DNA from: Tipula vernalis
Lineage: Eukaryota; Arthropoda; Insecta; Diptera; Tipulidae
NCBI GenBank assembly: GCA_958295665.1
Contig: OY282560.1
Location: 303,983,536-304,047,535 of the forward strand
Length of the DNA stretch: 64,000 nt
Direction of reading: 5' to 3'
Part shown: positions 1 through 10,779 of the stretch, one piece after another
How positions within the stretch are numbered: position 1 is the stretch's first letter
How the letters are laid out: each line of letters opens with the position of its first letter
The notes under the pieces: generated by a model
What the model saw: the letters and a program-made list of their open reading frames with translations, nothing else
The model's database searches: none
What the model was told of the DNA's origin: nothing
Position numbers and translations under genes: made by a program

Positions 1-745
1 ACCATAGTTTAAACATGCAATACAGAATTTTAACTTTGGAACGTGTATGTTTGTTTTTATTTTTATATCGTAAAAGAATATAAATCTCGGTAATGTACTT
101 ACTCTTATTTCTATTTTTAAAATATTAGTATCCTTTAAAATTTTATTTGCTCTATCCCAGGTTTGAATAATGTCTATTTTTGAAATAGGATAATCACATT
201 TAAGATTTTCTTTAATTTCTTTCATGTCAAATTCTCCAAATAATCCTCTTATAACTCCCTCTTACAGGGGATAATCCCCTTTATTTAAAGTTTTATGTAA
301 CGGATCGCCCTTTCTCACGCATTTATTTGCGTTATCAAAACTATCAAATTCTACTCTCACTATTTTCTTCTTAACTTCTGATATATAATAGCTTTTATAT
401 TATTTTGTATTAACATTTTTGAAATTATTATTGTCATCATATTTTTTGGTGTAATAGTATCAAATAAAACATAAAATGGTTCTTTGTCAGAAATTAAATA
501 TTTATTTTCTAACCTAAAATTTTTTTGCTGAGAGGGCATCGCAATTTGAGACATTGATGGTAAATTTTCTGTCATCAAATTTTTTTGTTCATTGTAACCT
601 CCTTGTTTATATTTTCACTTTTTGTATTATTAATTTTTATTTTATTATTATTGTTCTTAGCCATTTTTTTATCTAATTCTAAATCATTATACTTTATTTT
701 TTGACGTTTTTTATTGCTTTTAATTTCCTTAAATCCACTAAAATT
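1..745 (-). pseudogene. I-like LINE ORF1 relic, cut by window edge
   Basis: Minus-strand pieces here align by eye with ORF1 of the I-like LINE at 27343-28692. The motif EPFYVLFD matches GPFYVLIG, NANKCVRKGDP matches LANKCIRKDDP, and further down a stretch with IIQTWDRANK matches the EIIKFWDFNNK region. ORF1 of this LINE group encodes an RNA-binding, Gag-like nucleocapsid protein. The zinc knuckles would lie beyond the window edge. The reading frame is broken near 240-360 by stops or small indels, so this is a dead copy. It is clearly diverged from the 27-kb copy, so the two are related families rather than recent duplicates. Its upstream side abuts the truncated Jockey-type LINE at about 745. 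Confidence 0.7.
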
Positions 746-2959
746 CATCACAAAAAGGTATTTTGCTTGATTGGCATGTGGTACAGGGATATTGTTGAAA
801 TTCACAGGTAGTGGTTCTATTGATCTATTAGTGAAGTTAATGTGAGTAGACTTCGACTCATTCACTTTAATTCTCCACTTAGGTAGCCAATCTTGTATAT
901 TATTTACGGCTATTTGTAGTTTGAATGTGACTTCACCGATGGTGTCACAAACAGCTAGAATTGCAGTGTCATCTGCAAACGTGGCGATAGTTGTATTGCT
1001 CGTCTGCGGTATGTCGCTAGTAAACAATACAAAAAGGAAAGACCCTAAGACACTCCACTGCGGGACTCCTGCTTTAGCTTCTTTAATGCTGGAGTAAACT
1101 CCTTCCTGTTTAACTCTAAAATATCTCCTTTTCAGGTATGACTTTAGCAGTTCGCAATACTCAAATGGCAGAGTTTTCTCCAATTTAAATATTAAACCAT
1201 CTAGCTAGACTTTGTCAAATGCGCTATGTCAAGAAATATGGCTGAACAAATCTTTTTTCCCCTCTAAGGATTTTTCTATTATATCTGTTATTCTATGGGC
1301 TTGGTCGATTGTGGAGTGTTCCTCTCTAAATCGAAACTGATGGGACGGAACAGCTCCTAATTTTACAACTTCTGGTTTAATTAGTTTTAGTAACAATCTC
1401 TCAAATAGTTTTGACATAGTTGGAAGAAGTGATATTGGCCTGTACGAGGCCAGTTCACTTGGTGGCTTACCTGGCTTAGGTATCGTTATCACTTCCGCAA
1501 ATTTCCAAGATAGAGGGACATAACGGAGTCTGAAGGAAGCATTAATTATGTCCGATATTTTTTAATAGCTTTATTAGGTAGTTGTTTTAGAATCTCTCCA
1601 GTTATCAGGTCATATCCTGGTGATTTTTTAAGTACTACATGGTTCTTTATTTCTTGTTTAACTTCTTTAGCATTAGTTAATGGAATTTCCTGTCTCAGGC
1701 TAGTTGTTTGGTTTTCGAACAGTATATCCTGTTGGTTAAGTGTTGTTAAATTTGGCTGAAAGGTACGCTCAAGATGATCCGCGAATTTTTCTGCTTTTTC
1801 TTCTTTGCTTTTAGCCAGGTGACCATTATTTGTTCTTATTGGTGGTATATGCATAACTGGCCTTTTCAAATATTTGGTTGCTTTCCACAATGAATAATCA
1901 CTACCTTTATCATAGGTGAGAGATTGTAGGTATAAATTTATTGATTTATTTTTAAATTCCCGTATTTCTCTACGTGTTCGTTGTGTTAAATTATTTAACC
2001 TATTTTTGACGGTTGGGTCTCGTGTACGTTGCCATTCCCTTTGGGTACTTCTCTTCTCTATAACTAGTGATTTAATTTCCATTGGATAGCATTTGCCAGT
2101 TATTATTTTGTTTGTTGTATTAGTACTTTTCCACGCCGCTAGCTGTATATTTTTGACGACCTTCTCCACCTCCTGTTCTAATGTTTCTTCTGATGAAAGA
2201 TGTGTGTTTAAAATGATGCTATGGTTTAGTTCATTCCTGAACTTTTTCCAATCAGTATATTATTAATAGTGGCTGTTTATCATTAGTAATTATTGTATCA
2301 CTTGTTATCATTAAAATAGAGGAGTGGTCAGATGTGGATTCCAATCCTTCCTGTACTTGTAAATAATCAACCGGGATTTTTCTTGTTATAAAGAAGTCAA
2401 TTAGGTCTGGTATGTTATTTTGATCACTGGGCCAATAAGTTGGTTTTCCAGTAGAATGCCAGTTGCAGTTGTATTTAATTATTGCTTGATGAAGCTCTTT
2501 CCCTTTATTTGTGGTTAGGCTTGATCCCCAGTCAGTATGATTAGCGTTGAAGTCACCCCCGATTACGATTTTTTCACCGAGCTGCTTAAAGAACTGAGTA
2601 TAAGCATTCTCTTTGATATTATATCTAGGTGGGCATATTGCGGATACCACTAACTTGTGGTTGCGGGTATTCATGCTAACGCTAATTGCTGGTATTCCAT
2701 CACTTTTAAGTTTTTGTTGCAGATGGTATTTAATATCTGTTTTTATAATAACGGCACTGCCCCCTCGTGTATTATTATTAGGATGAACTGCTGAGTGAAC
2801 TTCGTAGCCACGGATTTTTATATGACTTTGAGTAGTAAGGTGTGTTTCAGATAATAAACATATATCTATTTTTTGTAAATCGAGAAATAGTTGTATTTCA
2901 TTTTGTCGTTGCAATATACCGTTGCAGTTCCATGCAAGAATTTTTAAATTATTTGCCAT
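746..2959 (-). pseudogene. Jockey-type LINE ORF2: endonuclease and reverse transcriptase, multiply broken
   Basis: The protein would nick target DNA and copy LINE RNA. The endonuclease runs from the ATG at 2959 (ILAWNCNG, LLSETHL, GGDFNANH, SDHSSIL), so its catalytic Glu, Asp, Asn and His motifs are visible. A linker and RT fingers follow (1546-2169), then PISLLPTMSKLFER (near 1400) and the FADD box (about 980). There are frame changes or stops near 2250, 1500 and 1200. The last disrupts RT motif A, where the Asp-containing strand is out of frame. The GVPQGSVLGP box reads GVPQWSVLGS, two changes from the usual form. The thumb is lost at about 745, where the open frame runs on into the neighbouring LINE's ORF1 sequence. 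Confidence 0.8.
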
Positions 2960-4559
2960 GTTTTTCGAGTAAGGTGAGCCTTTGTAGGATTGATATAAGG
3001 GCTTTTTCTTGCTTTTCTTCTTGTGAACTAAGTCTGTCAAGAATATCTTGTAGTATTTTATTAGTTTGGTTATTATTTGAATCATTAACTAAAAGAGGAC
3101 TATGTTGTCTTCTCGAACTTCCAATAGATAGTACATCAGAAAATGTTACATTTGGATTAGTTCTTGATAGCTGGTTAAATGTTTGGTGTGGCCTTAAATT
3201 TGTAGATATTCTTGTTGATGCTGAGTTAATTTCTGGCCTGGAACTTATTGAAGTTTCCCTTGTTTTGTTGCGAATTTTTTGCAACTCTTTTATAATAACG
3301 CAACGTCTATAGTTGGCTGGGTGTGCCTCTCCACAGTTGACACATTTTGGTGGGGTGTCTTTTGGTTTCGTACATTCAGCCGTATGGTGTTTTCCTACAC
3401 ATTTCACACATCTGGGCTCCTTATTACAAAAGTTTTGCGTGTGTCCGTAGACTTGGCACTTTTTGCACTGGGGGATCAGTTTAAATTTTTTAACTGCTTC
3501 TATTTGCACTTTCATATGGAGTATTTCGCTGATTGCATAAATATTTTTAATTCTTCTGTTCTTTCAAAAGACAACATATATAATGGAAGAGGTGTTTTGT
3601 CACCTCTTTTTAGCAGCTGTGTAACTTCTTTAATTTTGTATTTTTTCTCCAACAGATATTCTTTTATCTTTTCTGGTTTGCATGAAGCGTGTAGCTTCTT
3701 AGGAATGACTTTGGTTGGCCTTGTCTGCTTATCTTCGTAGGAATACCATGTTGTCTTTTCTTCATTAAGAGCTCCTGTTAACTTTCTATAGCTATCACCG
3801 TCTGTGACATTTATTTTGATATCACCACTATTTAACGCTGTTGCTTGAAATTTTATATGATTGTTGTCCATGATGTTTCTAATACTCTGATAATTATTGC
3901 AATTAGATATTATTACTGGAGGTGGCCGTGGCACTTTTTTCTCTAGTTGTACATTCTTACTTCCGGTTGGGAGTTCATTACTTGATCGTTTCTGTTCCGG
4001 CGGAACCTGAGCTTTATCCTCCTGTTGCACGTGCCTACTTCCGGTTGGAAGCTGCTCAACTCATTGTTTCGATTCGGGTGAAATCTGTGGTGGTTTACTC
4101 ATCTTCGGTTTCTAATTTTTTTTTGTTACGGTTCAGAATCCATCCCGTTTCTCTATTGAGTTCTTCCTCGTCTGTATCATACATAACCTCTATTTGATCA
4201 TTGGTATCGTTTATCTTAGTGGTTTCTTTCTCAGACATTACTGCATTTAGAGCATCTTTTAACTCCTTGTTTTCTCGCTGTAAGTTTTTGAGATCTTTGT
4301 TTAGATTTAACGTTAACTTTCCTATTTCGTAAATATTATTGCGCAGTTCGGCGTTATCCCTTTCTAAGGTGTTTGCTATTGGTAGTGGTGATCTACCCAG
4401 CCTGGATTGTTTAAATAGGTTGGGTTGCCCAGAAGGGCTATTAAACAATGATTGGCTCACCCCAGAATCCTTTGAGCCAGCCTCGTTAGAGGGTGGAATT
4501 GACAGCTGATTAGCTGGGTTACCACTTGAGGTACAATTTCCTGAATTTGTTGTATTCAT
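2949..4559 (-). pseudogene. Jockey-type LINE ORF1 (Gag-like), frame-broken
   Basis: This RNA-binding protein would package the LINE transcript. From the start at 4559 it shows a Ser/Asn-rich N-terminus, a coiled coil around residues 65-115, a PRE_C2HC-like region (about 3520-3900), and three knuckles near 3300-3470 beginning CKKCQVYGHTQNFC, CVKCVGKHHTAEC and CVNCGEAHPANYRRC. The frame is broken twice: at a stop at about 4095 with a frame change before 4030, and by another frame change near 3512-3515. Near 3950-4090 a segment is present twice in tandem (LPTGSRHVQQE then LPTGSKNVQLE), an internal duplication of about 66 bases. The domain order is that of Jockey elements. The breaks make it a relic. 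Confidence 0.8.
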
Positions 4560-4790
4560 TGTTTATTTTACTGGTCATAAAGCATCTACCACTCTGACCA
4601 GTACGAGTTTGTAGTGGGTCTGGTTTGAGAAGATCATTTACTAAGTTCTCGATAGTCGGTTATACCGCCGTGTCTCGGTCGCCAGAGCCTCGTTAGTTAT
4701 ATAGCAGGGTGCACCACGTGCAGGTGATGATGGGCTATTTGTAGACCAATTACTTAAGCCCCCTTTCCCACCCCACACAATATATTGAGA

Positions 4791-6955
4791 AAAAAAAAAA
4801 CAAACGCACTTAATTTAATTCTACAAAACTGTCGCCAATTAAATGCAAATTTTATTTTTTCTAAGGTTTCACACTTTTATCACTTATCAGTCTAATTCAA
4901 ATTAACTTGCTTATAATATAAATAAGAAATTTTGATTTTACTTTAATTTGTTATCCAACTCTGCTATCTTATATGCACGCGACCAATAAAACTCAAAAAC
5001 GACTGTGTAAAGTTATTTACCCAAATCCTCCGAATCGATTTTTTACCAAATTCCATTAATCTAAAAACCCGGAGACGATGAGTATCTTGTATTCTAGTGA
5101 ATTTTTTAATTTTATTTTGGTGTTATCATACGAGAAGAATCGTAATGTCAAGTTGTCGTTGTTCTATCACAAACGAGATGGAGACACGGAAAGTTATCAA
5201 CTCAAATTAAATTGAGAAAAGCTTTATAACCGAGATGGAGCAATAGAGGAAAATATAACTTGGGTTTAAACTTATATTTCTGTCGTCCAAATGTTTTTTT
5301 TTTGTTAGGTGTCAGTTTATAACGCAAAAGGTATTTAATGCGTTAAAACCTTTCTGTAGTGATGCGTGAAGTTAATTTGTTTAAATAAAGGTTTACTGTA
5401 GATAAATTAATCGAATGAGTCGCTACACCTCCATTTTATTTTTGTCTACGCACTATGGTTGTCTATACTATCACTTTTTATAGATTTTTTAATGTTTATT
5501 TTCACTCTTTTCTTAAATTAAATTTTTAATAAATTTTTTTTTTTAAAATCAATTTTGAGTTTATATTTTATATAATTTTATTATCAAAAAATTTAGTCAT
5601 TTTCAACGTAGGTAAAACTCTACCGAATGAGGTTTTTTTTTGTAAATATTTTTCGTCTTATCACTGTCATGGTTCTCGTTATTTTCCTTATTTTTGATTG
5701 TTGTTGGTTCGTTCCTACCATGAAGGAATAATTCCTGATGGCATGATCGGATGAGTATTGAGGTAAGGTGCAACTGAGGGTCGGTTATTCCATCTTCTTC
5801 CGATCGTGCCGTTCTCTCATGACAGGCTGTCGGAGAGGACGACACGACATATGTGTTAGACGTTTGTGACCGGAAAGGTGATTTCGGTAGACTGGCCGAT
5901 GATAAGGGGACCTTCTCAGTAGACTGTGCTGAGATTGAGCGGGTTGAAGGTGTCATCTCGAACGAGAACACCTTGCTTATTATTTTCTTAGCTATATTTT
6001 TTTTATTTTTCCTTCGATTTGATTATTCTTTTTCTCATGCGGTTATTCAAGCATGGGATCAAGTCTGGAAGTCCCCACGATACACCGTGGGCTCTAGCCT
6101 GCTACCAGATCGCACCAGACCTCTGATTCCATGATTCTGCTAACGAAATCTCGGATTTCTTTACAGTGGTTAGAAACAATTTTAGTATAAAAGTGTAAAA
6201 CTTATACAGATAAGATTATTATATGTATAAAGAGTTTTAATATTAGAAAGGGCCCGACTCAGGAGGCCTATTATGAACTTGATGCGAAGCGCATCGCATT
6301 TCGCATTTCTTGCGATTAACAGATACGATCTGCTTCGCTAGAGCTCATTATGAATTATCATTATCGCATATCGGATTTCCCTTAAGGATATATTTTTGGG
6401 AAATTTATTTTCTGTCAAACTATTGTAATAAGTGAGGTAAATTGTTTATTGTTTGTATGAATACTACCTTGATCAACAAGTTTTCGGAATAACCACCGTG
6501 TGGCGCTCCCATCGTTCCGATTTGATTTCTGTTTTTTTGTTAAGTTGGTACATCTGTTATTGATATTCCCTCTAAATCTTAGCGTCGTAGCTTGACATTT
6601 GCAAAAGTTACGTAGTCAAGAGTACATCTATCTCTGTGTGTGTTGGCGATTTTTCCATTATTTCCTCTCGGCTGCTGAAACGCGTTCCCCGTAATGGTTT
6701 TTTAACTCGATTGAACAGAAAGAAGTCACAGGGATCTAATATTTTTTACAGTTTTCTCGTTTTGGTTCATGCAATACCACATACATCGGTTAACACTCTA
6801 TATTTCAACTTTTATCTGAGTTGACCAACAGATGGCAATATAATTATCAAAAAAATAAAAGTAATGAACAAAATAAAATCAGTTTACTACATTCGGCCAA
6901 TTCTGAAAATACCATCGTCTCGAAGACTGGGTTTCTTTCAACAAATTTACGATTA
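4791..6955. other. AT-rich interval without a recognisable gene
   Basis: I see no family I can name. Two overlapping open frames exist at 5603-5971 (minus, 122 codons, Ser/Thr-rich) and 5853-6134 (plus, 93 codons, with a hydrophobic stretch). They share the same bases on opposite strands and neither has a recognisable motif. A perfect 6-bp hairpin (CCCACG, loop ATACAC, CGTGGG) sits at 6074-6091. The 3' LTR of the Gypsy element whose pol ends at 6956 should lie in the last few hundred bases, but I could not match it to the candidate 5' LTR at 13578. Confidence 0.5.
6272..6352. repeat. Imperfect inverted repeat of about 80 bp
   Basis: The left half around ATGAACTTGATGCGAAGC pairs imperfectly with the right half around GCTTCGCTAGAGCTCAT, with the 7-bp core GCGAAGC / GCTTCGC exact. 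It could be a MITE remnant or a structured site. Nothing else identifies it. Confidence 0.45.
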
Positions 6956-8872
6956 TTAAATTTTAAATGGTTTCATCAAAACAGGAGCAAACACACCTTT
7001 AAATGGTCTACCTGATACCCGCTGACCCGGCACATCGCATACCTCATACCTATCACCTGGCAAAATCCTCGAAACAATATAGGGGCCTTTAAATTTCGTT
7101 AACAACTTGTGATTTATTCCTGCCTCTGAAACATGATTCCGAATAACAACTAAATCATTTATTTTATAATTATAAGAATCTTTTCGCCTAGCATCGAAAC
7201 TGTCCTTATTCTTCAACTGAGACTTCTGCACCTCTTTCACAACTCGATCCCGTACGTTATTTAAATCCCTACCAGCAGATCCTAACAATTCTACGACATT
7301 ATCATTTTCGTGATTTTGGTTAACACCAAATAAAACCATTGAAGGGGTTTCTTTCATGGAACGGTTTACTGTGTTATTAAATGCATATTCTGCATCGGGC
7401 AAATGCTTATCCCATTTTTTTGGATCCTCAGACAGCTTAGCTAACATCGGAACTAAGCTTCTGTTCACACGTTCTACCTGTCCATTCGATTGAGGAGAAG
7501 CGGTTGCATTCAGAACCTGAATAATGTTCAATCTGTCCAAAAAAAATTTAAAGTGAGAAGATGTAAAACATGTACCCCTATCACTAATAATGCGAACTGG
7601 TACACTGTAATATCGGAAATAATTCTTTAAACTATTTATAACCTCCGCCGTGTTTGCTGACTTAGCCGGGAAAAACTTGCAAAATTTCGTAAACGCATCA
7701 ATTACTACTAAAATATACCTGTATTTTCGAGATGTCTGTTCAAATGGACCTACATGGTCAATGTGTATTGTGTGAAATGGACGATCAAACTTATCCATCA
7801 AATTTAGCAATCCTTCCCTTTTCCCATCCTTTGGCTGAAACATTATGCACTTTAAACATCGCCCAATATATTCATTCACCTTATCCTGCATTTTTGGAAA
7901 CCAATAGGATCTTTGGATTAAATCTATGGTTTTACTGATTCCCACATGACCCAATTTCATGGATCTTTTGAATGATGCTATGTTCCAAACATTCGGGGAC
8001 ATAAAACATAAGTTTATCCTTATTTTTCCTGTATAACAAACTATTTCGGATCGTGTAAAAATCGCTATCACAATCGGTTTTTATCTTCCCCTTGATTTCT
8101 TGGATATTTTCATCCTTTTGCTGAAGAGCACCGAGTGCCAATGAGAATGCACACTCATCAACCCACAACACCCCAGGAGTACCTTTCCCAGGCCGGTGAA
8201 CAATTTCGTAATCAAACTGCTCTAAGAACAAGGACCACCTAAGAACTCTGTTGTTGGAGTATTTTTTCTCCAGGGTTTGTTTCAGGGAGTTGCAGTCCGT
8301 AACTATCTTAAAATGCGTCCCGTGAAGATATATACGAAACCGCCTGAGTGCGTAAACAATGGCCAACGTCTCGAGCTCAAAGGAATGATATCTGGACTCA
8401 GCTTCGGTTGCACGCTTACTAAAATAGAATATCGGATGCAATCGACCATATTTCTGCTTCTGCAGCAATACTGCTCCGAAACCCATCTGACTCGCGTCCG
8501 TATGAAGTTCACTAATGAGACCAGGATCAAATATTTTCAAAACTGGCTTATTGACGAGTTGAGATTTTAAACTCTCAAATGCTTCCAATTCTTTTCTACC
8601 TATGCGATCAATATATCTTCGATATATACAGTAACATCTCCCAAGTCAATTAATTCCTTAAAAACCTTCGAAATAAATCGCTGAAAAACCGCTGGGGCGT
8701 TAGCTAGACCAAAAGACATTCGCACATACTCAAAATGTCCGTCTGGAGTGACAAATGCTATGTACCGTATCGAATCGTCATCAACTGGTATGTGATGAAA
8801 CCCATTTTTTAAATCTATCAATGTAAATACCTTTTTATCCCTAAGACGATCAAGGCAGTCTTCTATTAAAGG
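6956..8872 (-). pseudogene. Gypsy pol, downstream part: RT palm, RNase H, integrase (broken)
   Basis: Minus-strand order: RT from LIEDCLDRL through the catalytic box, RNase H (LHTDASQMGFGAVLLQ, TDCNSLK) and integrase (zinc region CLKCIMF; catalytic VDHVGP-type strand as IDHVGP, SDRGTCF, SPQSNGQVERV), then a GPYIV C-terminal motif. The RT box reads YIED instead of YIDD, so one of the two catalytic Asp residues has become Glu. Directly after it (8600) a stop occurs and about 130 residues present in the 15-20 kb relative are missing. A one-base insertion near 7940 shifts the frame between RNase H and the integrase zinc finger, disrupting the HHCC domain. The integrase core itself is one long uninterrupted frame. 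Confidence 0.85.
8865..8872. repeat. Target site duplication ATTAAAGG, left copy
   Basis: The 8-bp sequence ATTAAAGG is repeated at 10772-10779 and flanks the nested LINE. With the insert and one copy ignored, the host Gypsy RT frame is continuous from one side to the other, which fixes both ends of the insertion. Confidence 0.85.
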
Positions 8873-10771
8873 GTTCCACTTTCTACAATTAGGTGGATCC
8901 GTTCCATGCTGGAACATCGTGAGATTACTGCCAGACTAGGTGGCGAGTCAGTAACCATCAAGGCCGTAAAGGGCTGTCCCCAAGGAGGCGTACTATCTCC
9001 TCTTTTGTGGTCATTGGTTATTGACAGACTACTGGTCCTTCTGAGTAGCCATGGGTTTGATGTCCAGGGCTATGCGGATGATGTGGCTACCATAATCAAG
9101 GTAAGTTTGATGAGGTCATTTCTGATCGCATGCAAAATGCACTCAATATAATATGGCAGTGGTGTTACCAGGAAGGACTTAGTGTCAATCCAAGCAAAAC
9201 TGTCATTGTTCCTTTTACGAGGAGGAAAAAGCTTGCGCTTACAGCTCCCTCGTTAAACGGTACTACTGTGCCTTTTTCCAGCGAGGTTAAATATCTAGGG
9301 GTTATCCTAGATCAAAGACTGAACTGGAACCAACATTTGTTGAAAGTTCAAAATAGAGCCATCAATGCTCTCTGGGCCTGTCAAAGACTCTATGGGCGTA
9401 CTTGGGGACTACAACCAAAAATGATCTACTGGTCATTTCTTACAATCATTAGGCCTATGGTCACCTACGCATCGGTTGTATGGTGGCCTAAAACTGAGCA
9501 GAAGACAACGCAAACCTTATTGAATAAGGTTCAGCGTGTAGCATGCATCGGTGTTACGGGCTCAATGAAGTCATGTCCAACCGCGGGGGTGGAGACACTT
9601 CTAGGACTGACACCGTTACACCTGCATATTAAAAAGGATGCTGCAATTATGGCCCTGAAAATGCAGGCGGAAGGAAATATCAAGCCAGGCAATATGGTGG
9701 GTCATCTGGAAATCCTTAAGGAATTTCAGACAGACCCTACCATAGGAATGCCTTCCGACTGTATGCCAGCTAAACTGGACTTCCACAAACCATTCTGTGT
9801 TAGGTTACCTGACCGGGATGTGTGGAGGGCAGGTGGACCATCATTTGAGCTAGGGTCCATGGTATGGTTTACAGATGGATCAAAAACGGAAGATGGGGCG
9901 GGGATAGGAATACACGGGAGTGGCACTACCCTCTCGAAGTCCTTGGGTACCAATGCTACCATTTTTCAAGCAGAAGTACATGCTATAGAACTTTGCGCTA
10001 GGATAGGTATAGCAAAAGGCCTAAACGATGCAAAGATTTATATTGTATCAGACAGCCAATCGGCCTTAAAAGCTCTTAGGTCTTGTACCGTTGAGTCAAG
10101 GCTGGTATGGGATTGTCTGAAGGTTATTAAACATCTGGCAGGCTCAAATAAGGTAACACTTATGTGGGTGCCAGGTCATACTGGAATCGAAGGAAACTAG
10201 GCAGCTGATGGCCTCGCCCGTGAGGGTTCTGCCTCTCCATTTATTGGACCAGAACCCTTCTGCGGTGTTACTAAGGGACACCTTAGAGCAGCGGTAAAAC
10301 GCTGGGAGGATGTTCAAAAGTCCTCCTACTGGCGCAGAATTCCAGGTTTACGGCAGGCGAAGAAATTTATATCACCTTCGTCTGTCAGGGTTAAGGAGTG
10401 TCTTGAACTTAGGAAACCTGAGTTGAGGCTGCTTACTGGCTTCCTCACAGGTCATGTTCCCTTAAGGTATCACCTTAAGAAGATGGGCCTAAGTACGACA
10501 GATGGATGCCGCTTCTGCGGTCTGGAAGCGGAATCAGCGGAACATGTTCTGTGCCATTGCCCAGCCATTTTCCAGCAAAGACTGCAACATCTAGGAGGGA
10601 GAACAATGAGCCCGGATAGTATGTATCTTGTACCGGCCAGTAGTATTGTCAGATTCATTAAGAGCCTGAATATTGACTGGACGGATAATTAAGTAGGGTC
10701 CAGCACAATAGATCTTTTAGGTCGCGGTGCGAGGTGGCTTATCGCCCACATGGCCCTCCAGTAAATAATAA
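8873..10771 (+). mobile_element. 5'-truncated LOA-type LINE nested inside the Gypsy RT
   Basis: This is a plus-strand insert of about 1.9 kb bounded by the ATTAAAGG duplication. It starts in the middle of an RT domain, as expected of 5' truncation during target-primed reverse transcription. It ends about 80 bases after the ORF stop with a short TAAATAATA tail rather than a long poly-A. The content (RT followed by RNase H and a C-terminal CCHC-like finger) and the CPQGGVLSPLLW box resemble LOA-clade elements such as Bilbo and Baggins. The I clade is the main alternative. It is one of the few protein-bearing elements on the plus strand. Confidence 0.8.
8884..10692 (+). pseudogene. LOA-type LINE ORF2 C-terminal part: RT, RNase H, zinc finger (broken)
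   Basis: The frame begins inside RT upstream of MLEHREI and shows KGCPQGGVLSPLLW and the catalytic box GYADDVA. A frame change near 9102 looks like loss of one G, since a single base would restore the register. The thumb follows (NPSKT, VKYLGVILD). RNase H has all expected signatures: FTDGSK, a Glu in AEVHAIE, SDSQSAL and WVPGHTGIEGN. Immediately after GN there is a TAG stop (10198-10200) where relatives have a Glu codon, so it looks like a single-base nonsense change. The same frame continues to a Cys/His motif (CRFCGLEAESAEHVLCHC) and the final stop at 10690-10692. Two simple lesions and 5' truncation make it inactive, but the insertion is not old. Confidence 0.85.
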
Positions 10772-10779
10772 ATTAAAGG
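10772..10779. repeat. Target site duplication ATTAAAGG, right copy
   Basis: This is the second copy of the 8-bp duplication flanking the nested LINE and pairs with 8865-8872. Confidence 0.85.

Larger units (their letters stand above)
746..4790 (-). mobile_element. Jockey-clade non-LTR retrotransposon, 3'-truncated and inactivated
   Basis: Two overlapping ORFs are recognisable: a Gag-like ORF1 (coiled coil, PRE_C2HC-like region, three CCHC knuckles) and an ORF2 with AP endonuclease followed by reverse transcriptase carrying FADD. This is the Jockey-clade order. The ORF2 ATG (2957-2959) overlaps the ORF1 stop (2949-2951) within 11 bases, an arrangement compatible with reinitiation. About 230 bases upstream of ORF1 (4560-4790) probably hold the 5' UTR and internal promoter, but I recognise no defined element there. 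The 3' end is missing: the RT stops around 745, where a different LINE begins. A LINE that keeps its 5' end but lacks its 3' end was cut after insertion, because target-primed reverse transcription truncates 5' ends. Confidence 0.85.

Noticed and set aside
5603..6134. Overlapping open frames on both strands
   Set aside because: Opposite-strand overlap, no motif, and one owes its hydrophobic look to a T-rich run.
6720..6760. Possible 3' LTR end of the decayed Gypsy element (ATCTAATATTTTTTACAG against ATCTAATCTTTTTTACAG near 13715)
   Set aside because: Only about 18 AT-rich bases match and the sequence before it does not, so chance is likely.
9726..9962. Minus-strand ORF within the LOA-type LINE
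   Set aside because: Shadow frame of the RNase H coding region on the plus strand.
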